DNA of 35,166 nt from Chloroflexota bacterium (GTDB lineage Bacteria; Chloroflexota; Dehalococcoidia; Lucifugimonadales; GCA-2717565): positions 1 through 35,166 of the forward strand of contig PBAZ01000030.1 of assembly GCA_002717565.1 (NCBI GenBank), given 5' to 3'. Made by a program: the position numbers and the translations under genes. The notes beneath the pieces were generated by a model. It had not been told where the DNA came from. It worked only from the letters and a program-made list of their open reading frames with translations, and made no database searches. Shown here piece after piece: positions 1-8,298 of the stretch; within the stretch, counting starts at the first letter, position 1, and each line of letters starts with the position of its first letter.

Positions 1-203
1 CTTTTGTTGGGTGCATTGATGTTTTTGGGGTCGATGGTGTGTTGGCAGTCTATGACGAAGAAAAGTGCATTGACATTCTGATGACGGATAATGAATGGAC
101 AGCGGAACAGGCTATTGAATGGTTTGAACAGAATACTCTTGGAGGCAGATCCAGAGATAAAGATCCTGTATTTATCACATTCCATCCGGATCAAGTTGAG
201 TGA
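1..203 (+). CDS. C-terminal part of a small hypothetical protein
   Basis: An open frame enters from the left edge (codons begin at base 3) and stops with TGA at 201-203, leaving about 66 residues. The visible tail contains VYDEEKCIDILM, then a TAEQAIEWFEQNTLGG helix, and ends FITFHPDQVE. It is acidic and soluble, with no signal or membrane segment. The helix followed by a short beta ending resembles small uncharacterised proteins that I cannot name. The ORF track omits it because the start lies outside the window. I assign no function; that it is coding is inferred from the amino-acid pattern and the clean stop. Confidence 0.6.
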   Translation, partial: FVGCIDVFGVDGVLAVYDEEKCIDILMTDNEWTAEQAIEWFEQNTLGGRSRDKDPVFITFHPDQVE

Positions 204-361
204 CTGTTAGAAAATTCGGATCACTGAAGAGTAAAGTTCAGTACTAGGGATTGCCACACCAATATCGGTCAAATGCACGTACTGGAGGATACCTTTTGCA
301 TATTTATTCTCTAGCAAAAGTGTGTTAAGTCGGGAGCTGGCTTTATGCAGGTACAGAGGTA

Positions 362-1732
362 ATGATGAATAAGGTAATGGCATATCTATGTATGCTTTTG
401 TTTATGTTATCTGTCGCATGTTCCTCAGAAGATGCCAGTGTTCCTGTTGCGCAAGTGGCGGCCTCAACATCTACGCCGCAGGCTACTGATATACCTGAAA
501 CCACTGCTACTGAAATCCCAATGCCTACCGCAACTCCTTCAAATATCCCTACGCCTGGCCCGACGTTCACCCCATTACCAATAGCAACGCATACAGCTAC
601 TCCAGATCCTACACTGGTGCCTGCGGACACTTCAACAGCAATGCCAGCAGCCACAATAGCACTGGCTGGTACTGCTAAAGAAAAATTGATCAGTATAGGA
701 TACAACGTACCGGTAGTTGGATCTGTAGATGAGGTAAGACAAGAATATGTGGCTAGTTTGGACGTACCTGACAAATATAGACAGAGATTCATAGAAGTCC
801 AAGAAAATCTCAACGGTATATTAGGGGGATATCCGAATTACGTATATTTTGCTTATAACCCATATGGAACAGAAGAAGATGCTAGGCCGGTTCTTGAGAG
901 AATGGCAGAGCTCAGACCTTATAAGAAGTGGTCAATACCTGAATTAGTCAAAGCCCAATCATGTTTAGGTGGCGCTAATCCAGGTGAGGCTCGAACTTCA
1001 ACTACGAATCCTTATAGCGTTTGCCTAGAAGATTTAGATTTCATCCAAACCCCCTGGGGAGAAGAGACTGAGCATCCGTATAGAAGTGATATCAAAATGA
1101 TTCTCCATTTAGGCCACGAATATTTCCATCACTACCAAAGAGTACACGCCTTAGATAGAGGTTTAGATTACCAGTCGGATCGGAATAATCCTGAAACAAC
1201 GGTACAGGCTCCGCGTTGGTGGATTGAAGGTGCAGCTGTGGCATTCCAAAATGCATGGTTCAGAGAGAATTGGCAATCTTTATCATTATTAGCGGACCTG
1301 ACATCAAATCAGGCACTATCTACTAACATAGCCACAGTAGCTGATTCTAGGGTCTACAAAGAAAACAGGCGCAATATAATGGGCTACGGAAATTCACAGG
1401 ACTGTACGCCGGACTGGTATATGTCTAGTTTAGAAGACACCTATGATACCGCTTCTGGCTGTGGTGCCGCTATGATGGCTACCGCATACCTAGGTTATCT
1501 AACTTCCTATAAGACCGTGTGGATTGATATCCCGCAGGATTATTATGATCTTGGATTTTGGGGTTCTTTTGAAAAGCACGTAGGAATGAACAAGCAAGAA
1601 TTTTTTGATTCCTACAATGAATTCTTGCGAACCGGTGAACCAGATGAGGAACCGCCTGATGGGTGGGCACCGCCAGAAAATTACATAGCGGAATTCGCGG
1701 ATTTTTTGAAGATAGTGCCTGAGTCTGATTAA
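362..1732 (+). CDS. Lipoprotein with gluzincin-like zinc peptidase motif
   Basis: The N-terminus is a lipoprotein signal: a short positive start, a hydrophobic stretch and the lipobox LSVAC with Cys20, so the protein is probably lipid-anchored outside the membrane. Residues about 35-95 form a low-complexity Thr/Pro/Ala stalk (repeated PTATP-like units). The following globular domain has GHEYFHHYQ (HExxH, H252/E253/H256) and, 33 residues later, WWIEGAA with E289. This is the layout of gluzincin metallopeptidases, in which a downstream Glu is the third zinc ligand. I see a probable extracellular zinc peptidase but cannot name the family. The AGAGG element sits almost against the first ATG, so the second ATG (365) may be the true start. 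It stands alone between two roughly 160-200 base gaps. Confidence 0.75.
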   Translation: MMNKVMAYLCMLLFMLSVACSSEDASVPVAQVAASTSTPQATDIPETTATEIPMPTATPSNIPTPGPTFTPLPIATHTATPDPTLVPADTSTAMPAATIALAGTAKEKLISIGYNVPVVGSVDEVRQEYVASLDVPDKYRQRFIEVQENLNGILGGYPNYVYFAYNPYGTEEDARPVLERMAELRPYKKWSIPELVKAQSCLGGANPGEARTSTTNPYSVCLEDLDFIQTPWGEETEHPYRSDIKMILHLGHEYFHHYQRVHALDRGLDYQSDRNNPETTVQAPRWWIEGAAVAFQNAWFRENWQSLSLLADLTSNQALSTNIATVADSRVYKENRRNIMGYGNSQDCTPDWYMSSLEDTYDTASGCGAAMMATAYLGYLTSYKTVWIDIPQDYYDLGFWGSFEKHVGMNKQEFFDSYNEFLRTGEPDEEPPDGWAPPENYIAEFADFLKIVPESD

Positions 1733-1934
1733 ATACAATCAGTGTTGGGACGCTTATTCTAAATGCCTAGTCATCGCTGTGACGTTACCCACAAGAGAAA
1801 CAAAGTATTGGTCACTATGGGCTCTGGTGCCGTATCGAAATTTGTGCTTCAATGACCTTACCTAGACATAAGTTATACGGAAGTAATGCTCAGGATACAA
1901 ACGAAGTTCTAATTGGGAAAGGAACACGAAGCAG

Positions 1935-2522
1935 ATGAAAATAGGACTTATTTCAGATACACGGATACCCGGAGTCGCAAAAGAGGTTCCAGCTCAGGTG
2001 ACACGTGCCTTTGAGGGAGTTGATCTGATCCTTCATGCTGGGGGCGTTCAGGTAGCATGGGTGCTAGACTGGCTGGAGCAGATTGCTCCGGTGAAGGCAG
2101 TGGGCAGGATTCAAGGGGGACAGTACGAGAGTAATACTCCTTTCGCTGTACAGAATGCGGATGATCCTCGGGTTGCGCAGGAGCAGGTTTTGCAGGTGGA
2201 GGGCCATACGATAGGTATGGTGAACAGCCTGGACTTTGATCCCCTTAACGATGACGTAATCCCTGGCATCATAGCACGCAAAAAATTCCCAGAAGGTGCC
2301 GTTGCTAAGATGGTGGAGAGCCTTTTTAAAGCCCCTGTGGATATTGTGATCTTTGGTCGTACTCTTGAAGCTATGATTGAGGAGCACGATGGCATTCTCC
2401 TGATCAACCCCGGGAGTCCTACTATACCTCGAAACATCATGAAATTGGGTCAGGTAGCTATCTTGGAGCTGACTCCAGAGAGCCGCGAGGCTCGTATTAT
2501 TGATCTCACTACCCTCGATTAA
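1935..2522 (+). CDS. YfcE/MJ0936-like metallophosphoesterase fold, metal site degenerate
   Basis: At 195 residues this has the length and overall pattern of the small YfcE/MJ0936 phosphodiesterase family: an N-terminal MKIGLISDT strand, an ILHAG turn, and the late INPGSPTIPRN motif, which is well preserved. The metal ligands are mostly gone. SDTH reads SDTR (R10), the HAGD aspartate is G37, the GN(x)D asparagine is R58, the mid-protein histidine region reads MVNSLD, and the GHTH pair reads GRTL (R142, L144). Only D8 is intact. Normal family members hydrolyse phosphodiesters with two metals; this copy probably cannot, and may be a binding or regulatory relic. It starts at ATG after GGGAAAGGAACACGAAGCAG and ends just before a strong terminator. 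Confidence 0.8.
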   Translation: MKIGLISDTRIPGVAKEVPAQVTRAFEGVDLILHAGGVQVAWVLDWLEQIAPVKAVGRIQGGQYESNTPFAVQNADDPRVAQEQVLQVEGHTIGMVNSLDFDPLNDDVIPGIIARKKFPEGAVAKMVESLFKAPVDIVIFGRTLEAMIEEHDGILLINPGSPTIPRNIMKLGQVAILELTPESREARIIDLTTLD

Positions 2523-2572
2523 ATCGCGAACTACACAATCTGGTTCCGAGTGGTATGGGAATATGTTCTATA

Positions 2573-2608
2573 AAAGAGAGATCCGGGCGATAGCCCGGAT
2601 CTCTCTTT
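2573..2608. terminator. Strong bidirectional rho-independent terminator
   Basis: A perfect 16-bp stem (AAAGAGAGATCCGGGC paired with GCCCGGATCTCTCTTT) closes a GATA tetraloop. It is followed by TTTTT on the plus strand and preceded by AAAA, giving a U-run on the minus transcript too. It lies between convergent genes (phosphodiesterase-like on plus, thiolase-fold on minus), so it can end both transcripts. Confidence 0.93.
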
Positions 2609-2662
2609 TTGACTTCATACAAGTCTTCGGATTATGACCTAAGACTCTTCTTCCGTAGCTTC

Positions 2663-4018
2663 CTAGTCGGGATTTGCTCCCCATACCAGACCATGGAAGT
2701 TTTGTGGGAAGTTTGCGCCGTCTACCCCAATTTCGGGCTTTACGCCTGTCATCTGGCGTGCTCCAGCCCTGCCTTGTAGCTGCTGCATGGTGTCCATGTG
2801 CAACCAGAATCGGGTGCGTCCGCTACCAATGTTGCCGCCACTTGGGGAGATGGGATGTGGTCCCTCGTTGGTGATATCCTCGTTCTCAACGAAGTCCAGG
2901 AAATCGCCTTGCTTGATACCGGCATAGCCCAATCCCTCGACGTGTATGGCGTGGAACATACCATAGCCGTCATACATGTTCTCGAATGAGTAGTCGCTCA
3001 CGGAAATTCCCGCAGCCTCTAGGAGTTTCCTCCCTGAACTGGCGGCGGCAGCTTCTTCCTCCTCAAGGGTGTGCTGGAGGCTTCGAGCTGGGGGCTGAGT
3101 AGAGGTATGCCCAAGGACATAGACGGGCTTTTGCTTCATGTCCTTCGCCCTCTCAGGTGTCGTGAACAGGAATGCTGCGGCAGCACAGATGGGGATGTCG
3201 GCATCATAGAGGTTTGCCGGCTTAGCTAGCCATCGTGCTCCCAGATAGTCTTCCCGGGTCACTATGTCCTCTGGTCGGTTTTGGGCGAAAAAGCCCTCAG
3301 GGAAGTTGAGGCCATTGCGCTTGGAGTTTACCACGAAGTTGGCGAACATCTCCTTGCGCTTTCCGTACTTCCACAGGTAGCGCTGGAACCTGGTGGCTTC
3401 CTGGTAAACGCCCACGGTTCCCCAGCCGGTAGACCACTTCTCACGTGTGGCAATGGTGTCTCCATTGGCGGCACCTTGCCCTACATAGTAACGGCCTGCC
3501 AAATTGTGCCATCCCTTGACCACGAGGCAAACCTTAGTTAGGCCACGGACGACAGCTTCAACTGCGCCAATAAGGGCAGGAGCTGTATCACTTGGAATGT
3601 GCGCTGCAAATTCCACATTGGTAAGCTCTGGCATGTTCTTGATTATCCACTCTGTGCTTAAGCCAGCCATACCAACACGTGGATCGTCCACCATCTCGAA
3701 TGCTGCTGCCATGTCGCCAGGAACGTCCCTGTCTTCGGGCCAAGCAGGGGGCCAAGCAAACCTACCAGTAGTAGTGTCCGGTACCACGATCAATCCGTCT
3801 ACCTGATCACCTGTCACTCCTGCGTCATCCATTGCTCTCCGAAGGGCGGATATGGCATTGGCTCCTACGCTGGTCTGAGGGTCCCAGTCCCAGCGTCGGG
3901 AAGTGTCTGATGCACCGGTGCCTACAGCCACTGCCTTGGATCTTCCTTCCCATATTCCCAGACCTTCTCTCCTCCGCAACCACTCTTCTGGAATTTGTTC
4001 GAATCGATTTGTCGTCAT
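2663..4018 (-). CDS. Thiolase-fold protein (SCP2/lipid-transfer type), possible Ltp2-like aldolase
   Basis: The 451-residue protein has the thiolase/SCP-x fold pattern. An N-terminal AVGTGASDTSR leads into SVGANAISALRRAMDDAGV and DQVDGLIVVPDT; the C-terminal half carries MYDGYGMFHAIHVEGLGY (about 348-364) and SPSGGNIGSGRTRFW. Where classical thiolases carry the nucleophilic cysteine, this protein reads IPSDTAPALIG (about 141-151) with no Cys, and the C-terminal thiolase GHP motif is replaced by SPSGG. A thiolase fold without this Cys but paired with DUF35 is known from Ltp2-type retro-aldolases of steroid side-chain breakdown, where tyrosines act instead. Substrate is unknown. It lies 49 bases downstream of a DUF35 gene on the same strand. 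The ATG follows a good GGAGGT. Confidence 0.85.
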   Translation of the reverse strand: MTTNRFEQIPEEWLRRREGLGIWEGRSKAVAVGTGASDTSRRWDWDPQTSVGANAISALRRAMDDAGVTGDQVDGLIVVPDTTTGRFAWPPAWPEDRDVPGDMAAAFEMVDDPRVGMAGLSTEWIIKNMPELTNVEFAAHIPSDTAPALIGAVEAVVRGLTKVCLVVKGWHNLAGRYYVGQGAANGDTIATREKWSTGWGTVGVYQEATRFQRYLWKYGKRKEMFANFVVNSKRNGLNFPEGFFAQNRPEDIVTREDYLGARWLAKPANLYDADIPICAAAAFLFTTPERAKDMKQKPVYVLGHTSTQPPARSLQHTLEEEEAAAASSGRKLLEAAGISVSDYSFENMYDGYGMFHAIHVEGLGYAGIKQGDFLDFVENEDITNEGPHPISPSGGNIGSGRTRFWLHMDTMQQLQGRAGARQMTGVKPEIGVDGANFPQNFHGLVWGANPD

Positions 4019-4067
4019 CCGACTACCTCCAATATCTAGTTTTCTATCATAGTTAATGAATAGTTGA

Positions 4068-4484
4068 TTACTGGGTCACCACTTCCCATTCGGGAACCAT
4101 CTGTCCTGTTGCTTGAGTCTTCTCGAACACTAGCCTTACAGGTGCCCCTATAGGTACTTCATCCACGGGCGTTCCTGGGAGATGGGAAAGCATCATGATA
4201 TCGGGGTCATCTTCCAGTTTTATCACTGCAGCGTTGAATGGCTGGTCGTCAAACATCAGGGGTACGGGGTTGTCATACATCACGGCGTACGTGTAAATGG
4301 TGCCTCGTCCTGACATTTCACTCCATTCTAGGTTGTCTCCTGACCCACACTGTGCGCACGCATCCATCGGTGGGTGCTGCAGTCTGTCGCAAGCATGGCA
4401 GTTTTGGACTACCAGCCTGCCTTCATTGGCGGCTTCCCAGAAGCCTCGGTCTACATCCTCTGGTACAGGCGATTGTTTCGGCAT
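4068..4484 (-). CDS. DUF35 OB-fold / zinc-ribbon acyl-CoA-associated protein
   Basis: At 138 residues, this is typical of DUF35 proteins. The N-terminal helix VDRGFWEAANEGRLVVQNC leads to a rubredoxin-like zinc ribbon with cysteines at about 29, 32, 43 and 46 (CxxC...CxxC). An OB fold follows (GRGTIYTYAVMY, PFNAAVIKLEDD, PIGAPVRLVFEKT). DUF35 partners bind thiolase-fold enzymes and help position CoA substrates; the thiolase-fold gene follows immediately, so the two probably form one complex. The start ATG is preceded by GAGGTGA. It reads divergently from the OGFr_N gene across a roughly 246-base gap that should hold both promoters. Confidence 0.92.
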   Translation of the reverse strand: MPKQSPVPEDVDRGFWEAANEGRLVVQNCHACDRLQHPPMDACAQCGSGDNLEWSEMSGRGTIYTYAVMYDNPVPLMFDDQPFNAAVIKLEDDPDIMMLSHLPGTPVDEVPIGAPVRLVFEKTQATGQMVPEWEVVTQ

Positions 4485-4680
4485 ACTTCACCTCACTTTC
4501 GAAATTATTGATTGCAGCCAATTCTGGAATTAAGCATTAAGTTTGTCAAGGAATATCTTCATGCATTCTTAGAGAAGAACGGTATTCGTAGTCAAATACC
4601 AGAGAGTTAACCACTTTTACACATAAATGCATTTTGAACTGATAAGAAGAGAGGACGGAATCAGTAGTTACTCTATCGCG

Positions 4681-4686
4681 TATAAT
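4681..4686 (+). promoter_or_regulatory. Candidate -10 box upstream of OGFr_N gene
   Basis: An exact TATAAT lies about 44 bases before the ATG of the OGFr_N gene, in an A/T-rich divergent gap. I do not see a good TTGACA-like -35 at 16-18 bases upstream, so this is only a candidate. Confidence 0.35.
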
Positions 4687-4730
4687 TAACTTGAGCGTTT
4701 CAGTATTCTAATTGAGCAGTTCGGGAAACA

Positions 4731-5174
4731 ATGGATTTCGAAAAATTCCTAGAATCAAGTGATACAGATCATCAAGGAAGAAGCCTGAACGATATTTGGG
4801 CGTATTCTGATTTCCAGATTGAGTATACGCATAATTTCATCCAGCTTATATTTCCACTTGATAAGCCCAGTCGAAACAATTTCAATGGATTGTATCTCGA
4901 TGACAATACTACCCTAGAGCGCATAAAAGCGAATGAACTGGCACAAGAGAACGTTATCAGGTCTTCGGAATGGTTCTTGGGATTCCTGGCTAGAAATGAT
5001 CAATGGAAGGCCAGATACAATCACAATCAATTACGCATTACACGCATGATAGAGTCGCTTCGGCTGCTAGTGTCGGATGATCAGGCGGAACACTGTAAGA
5101 GCATAATTTTCCGGATGGTAGGGGATAAGAGTTCTATTAATGACGACACGCTGGGGTTTTGGGAAAACGCCTAA
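4731..5174 (+). CDS. Opioid-growth-factor-receptor-related (OGFr_N) domain protein
   Basis: The 147-residue protein consists of one OGFr_N-type domain. The signature is LNDIWAYSDFQIEYTHNFIQLIFPLDKPSRNN (about 19-50), matching the DIWxxSDxxIExxHxFIQWxFP pattern of the conserved N-terminal region of the vertebrate opioid growth factor receptor. The rest is helical (NELAQENVIRSSEWFLGFLARN, NHNQLRITRMIESLRLL). Bacterial members exist and their role is unknown; nothing here supports opioid binding. There is no signal peptide, so it is likely cytosolic. The ribosome site is weak (CGGGAAACA before ATG). It converges on the small minus-strand gene that ends at 5218. Confidence 0.8.
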   Translation: MDFEKFLESSDTDHQGRSLNDIWAYSDFQIEYTHNFIQLIFPLDKPSRNNFNGLYLDDNTTLERIKANELAQENVIRSSEWFLGFLARNDQWKARYNHNQLRITRMIESLRLLVSDDQAEHCKSIIFRMVGDKSSINDDTLGFWENA

Positions 5175-5217
5175 TGTAGCAGAAGTCAGGGTTTGAGCTT
5201 AATTTCTTGCGCAATAC

Positions 5218-5520
5218 TTACCCGGTGGTTCGTGGTGGTGGCCATATACCTTCAAACCAGCACCTGAATCCGAAACTTCTGGCGTCCTCAATAATCGGCT
5301 TTAGAATCCTCGCAGTTGCTCCATCCGCACACTCTACACTTCTTGTTCGTTCCAAGATGGCGAAACTAAAGTCAAATGACTGACCGGGGATAGGCCGAAG
5401 GTCTCCTCTCCAGCTGTTCCGGCTGTTAGCATCGATGATTACTGCCCACATCATTCGACAACTCCCTAACACATTGCCCTCTTTGTCCTTAATTGTCACG
5501 ATTTCATCATATCCAGACAT
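5218..5520 (-). CDS. Small hypothetical protein
   Basis: I do not recognise this 100-residue protein. It begins MSGYDEIVTIKDKEGNVLGSCRMMWAVIID, looks beta-rich, and ends with an aromatic tail (RCWFEGIWPPPRTTG). No signal peptide or membrane segment is visible. There are three cysteines but no paired CxxC. The ATG has AAGGTA upstream at reasonable spacing. It stands alone between convergent OGFr_N and the divergent molybdopterin dehydrogenase. The coding call rests on length, composition and ribosome site. Confidence 0.6.
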   Translation of the reverse strand: MSGYDEIVTIKDKEGNVLGSCRMMWAVIIDANSRNSWRGDLRPIPGQSFDFSFAILERTRSVECADGATARILKPIIEDARSFGFRCWFEGIWPPPRTTG

Positions 5521-5795
5521 GGTTTACCTTAGTTGTTTTCTAGAGACTCTTTGTCTCTGTCGTCATTTAAGATTATGGCTAGTTGGAGGTAGGGCATGTT
5601 GTTGCCGATCACGAGTTATTATACTCTCACTTTACCTTTTTACTTCCAAAATATCTCTTCGACAGTTTCGACAGGTGCTAGATTTCGGATTAGACATGTG
5701 AGAAAAAGTCGAATATCGGAGTGACCAGTGGCAAACTTCTGTGGTAAAGTACCTACATGTTCCTTTGCGAACAACCTAACCCATAGGAGTGCACG

Positions 5796-8099
5796 ATGCT
5801 AGATTACAAACCAAATATGGTGCTTTCTAACCAAGAGTTCAAGGTCGTGGGTACCCGTCCGATTCGTCATGATGGTCTGGACAAGGTAACAGGGCGAGCT
5901 CGGTATGGAGCAGACATTGACTTACCCGGTCTTCTTCATGGGAAGATTTTGCGAAGCCCCTATGCTCACGCGATTATCAAGAAGATCGATGTCAGTAAGG
6001 CTAGGGCGCTTCCTGGAGTCCGCGCTGTTGTGACCGGTGGTGACTTTCCAACCCCTTCGGCCCGCACAGACGTGGTCGCAGAGGGGGGGTTCCAAAATCT
6101 TGGATTCATGAGCCAAAATTGCATGGCTAAGGACAAGGCTTTATACGTCGGTCATGCTGTTGCTGCCGTGGCAGCAACGGATCCACACACCGCTGAAGCA
6201 GCTTTATCTCTGATAGACGTAGAGTATGAGGTATTAGAGCCAGTGTTTGATGGACGAGCGGCAATGAAGGACGGGGCCCCTGTACTGCACCCAACTCTTG
6301 AGACCGTCTACGAGATCATGAAACCAGGTGGAACTAGTCCGGACGGCTCGGAACACAACACGAACATTGCAAAGCAGTTTGTCCAAGACTTGGGAGATAT
6401 CACTCAGGGCTTTGCAGAAGCTGATGTAATTGTTGAAAGAGAATTTGACACTGTCCCTGTGCATCAAGGATACATTGAGCCCCATTCGGCAACTGCCTCT
6501 TGGAGCAGGGATGGCAAAGTGACTATTTGGTCGAGCAGCCAAGGGCAATTCGCTATTCAGGAACAAATAGCTGGAATTCTCGATTTGTCTGTTTCGAAGG
6601 TTAAGTGTATCCCAATGGAGATTGGTGGCGGTTTTGGAGGTAAGACATGTGTGTATCTCGAACCGGTTGCGGCTTGGCTGTCTAAAGCCACTGGCTACCC
6701 AGTGAAGATCACCATGAATAGGACTGAGGTGTTTACCGGTACGGGTCCTACATCAGGTTCGTATACTAAGGTGAAAATCGGAGCTAGCAAGTCCGGTAAG
6801 ATAACTGCCGTTGACGCATACATGGTGTTTGAGGCCGGTGCTTTCCCTGGTAGTCCAGTTGGGGGAGCAGCTCGCTGCATGTTCTCACCTTATTACATCC
6901 CGAATGCTCATATCGAAGGACTCGACGTGGTTGTCAACACCCAGAAAACTGCTGCGTATCGAGGGCCAGGGGCACCTATTGGAGCCTTTGCCGTCGAGCA
7001 AATTCTTGATGAAATAAGTCGGAAGTTGGAGATTGATCCGATGGAGTTGCGCTTGAATAACGCGTCTAAGGAAGGGGATCGTTCAATAGCCGGACCGTTG
7101 TTTGGTCAAATTGGGTCTGCAAATGTGTTCGAAGCTGCAATGAACCATCCTCATTATTCTGCTGCGAAGGGGAACGGATACCGTGGTCGTGGAGTCGCTG
7201 CTGGATTCTGGGGGAACGGGGGAGGTCCTGCAAGTGCTGTGGCTAGTGTCAATGCTGATGGTACCGTGAGTTTGGTTGAAGGGTCTCCTGATATCGGAGG
7301 GACCAGAACAGTGGTCGCTATGCAATTTGCTGAAGTGCTAGGTATACCAGTAGAAGATATCGCCCCATCTGTAGGGGACACTGAGTCGATTGGCTTTACC
7401 TCTATGACGGGCGGTAGCGGTGTAGCGTATAAGACAGGCTGGGCGTGCTATCTGGCAGCTGAGGATGTAAAACGGCAAATGATTGAACGAGCAGCATCAA
7501 TATGGGATGTTGATGCGTCAGACATCGAGTACGATGACGGGGCTATCACGCACAAGTCAGATACCGAGCTGAAAACAACTTTCAAAGATCTAGCAGCACG
7601 ACTGAATGCAACTGGTGGTCCCATAGTTGGGCGAGGAACAACTGCGGAACGACGGGCAGGAGCAGCTGTAGGGCTTCATATCGTAGATGTTGAAGTTGAT
7701 AAAGAGACAGGCAAGGTTGATATTCTTCGATACACTGCCGTTCAAGACGCAGGCAAAGCTATTCACCCTTCATATGTGGAAGGCCAGATTCAAGGCGGTG
7801 CTGTACAAGGTATTGGGTGGGCTCTCAATGAGGAATATTACATGAATGAAGATGGGCGGATGGCCAATTCATCCTTCCTTGATTATCGGATGCCGACGTC
7901 ATTGGATTTGCCGATGATTGATACAGTCATAGTTGAGACGCCTCATGATGGACATCCTTACAGTGTCAGGGGGGCCGGTGAGATATCGATCATCCCACCT
8001 ATGGCAGCTATCGCGAATGCCATTCATGATGCCGTTGGCACACGTATGACTGCGTTGCCAATGTCGCCAGGAGCGGTTTTGAAGGAGTTAGCTTCCTAA
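5796..8099 (+). CDS. Xanthine dehydrogenase-family molybdopterin-binding subunit (orphan)
   Basis: The 767-residue length fits the large subunit of xanthine oxidase-family molybdenum hydroxylases, which insert oxygen from water into aldehydes, N-heterocycles or related carbons. The a/b hammerhead domain is at the N-terminus (VVGTRPIRHDGLDKVTGRARYGADID). Molybdopterin-binding motifs follow: GGGFGGKTCVYLEP, TAAYRGPGAPIGAFAVEQ and GAVQGIGWALNEEYY. The catalytic base lies in VRGAGEISIIPP, with Glu at about 729. The AYRGPGAP loop is not the AYRCSFR of true CO dehydrogenase CoxL, so CO oxidation is unlikely; the substrate is unknown. The usual FAD and 2Fe-2S subunits are not adjacent. The ATG has AGGAG seven bases upstream, and a hairpin follows the stop. 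Confidence 0.92.
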   Translation: MLDYKPNMVLSNQEFKVVGTRPIRHDGLDKVTGRARYGADIDLPGLLHGKILRSPYAHAIIKKIDVSKARALPGVRAVVTGGDFPTPSARTDVVAEGGFQNLGFMSQNCMAKDKALYVGHAVAAVAATDPHTAEAALSLIDVEYEVLEPVFDGRAAMKDGAPVLHPTLETVYEIMKPGGTSPDGSEHNTNIAKQFVQDLGDITQGFAEADVIVEREFDTVPVHQGYIEPHSATASWSRDGKVTIWSSSQGQFAIQEQIAGILDLSVSKVKCIPMEIGGGFGGKTCVYLEPVAAWLSKATGYPVKITMNRTEVFTGTGPTSGSYTKVKIGASKSGKITAVDAYMVFEAGAFPGSPVGGAARCMFSPYYIPNAHIEGLDVVVNTQKTAAYRGPGAPIGAFAVEQILDEISRKLEIDPMELRLNNASKEGDRSIAGPLFGQIGSANVFEAAMNHPHYSAAKGNGYRGRGVAAGFWGNGGGPASAVASVNADGTVSLVEGSPDIGGTRTVVAMQFAEVLGIPVEDIAPSVGDTESIGFTSMTGGSGVAYKTGWACYLAAEDVKRQMIERAASIWDVDASDIEYDDGAITHKSDTELKTTFKDLAARLNATGGPIVGRGTTAERRAGAAVGLHIVDVEVDKETGKVDILRYTAVQDAGKAIHPSYVEGQIQGGAVQGIGWALNEEYYMNEDGRMANSSFLDYRMPTSLDLPMIDTVIVETPHDGHPYSVRGAGEISIIPPMAAIANAIHDAVGTRMTALPMSPGAVLKELAS

Positions 8100-8133
8100 A
8101 TCAGACCATATACATGATCGACGTCAGTTCGGG

Positions 8134-8172
8134 GTTAGGGCATTGTTGGTAGTTTTCCGACAATGCCCTAAC
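8134..8172 (+). terminator. Hairpin terminator after molybdopterin subunit
   Basis: A 16-bp stem (GTTAGGGCATTGTTGG with CCGACAATGCCCTAAC, one G-T pair) closes a 7-base loop about 35 bases after the stop codon. The trailing sequence, TTTATAT, is only a weak U-tract, so intrinsic termination is likely but not certain. Confidence 0.7.
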
Positions 8173-8298
8173 TTTATATCGACGGGGTAAGTGTGCTAAG
8201 AAAGCGCAAGCTAGTCCAGTGGAATAGGTTGAGCCTGTGGAGTTGAAATAACTCATACTTTGTGAAGTTAACAATTGGATTTGGGGTGGATCACGTGG

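Noticed and set aside
293-320. 7-bp inverted repeat CTTTTGC...GCAAAAG
   Set aside because: Short stem with a long A/T loop and no U-run; likely chance.
343-813. Minus-strand ORF of 156 residues
   Set aside because: It mirrors the low-complexity Thr/Pro stalk of the lipoprotein gene; its Val/Gly-rich repeats arise from the complementary codons.
4581-4600. Short inverted repeat GGTATT...AATACC
   Set aside because: Only 6 bp; too weak to call an operator without further copies.
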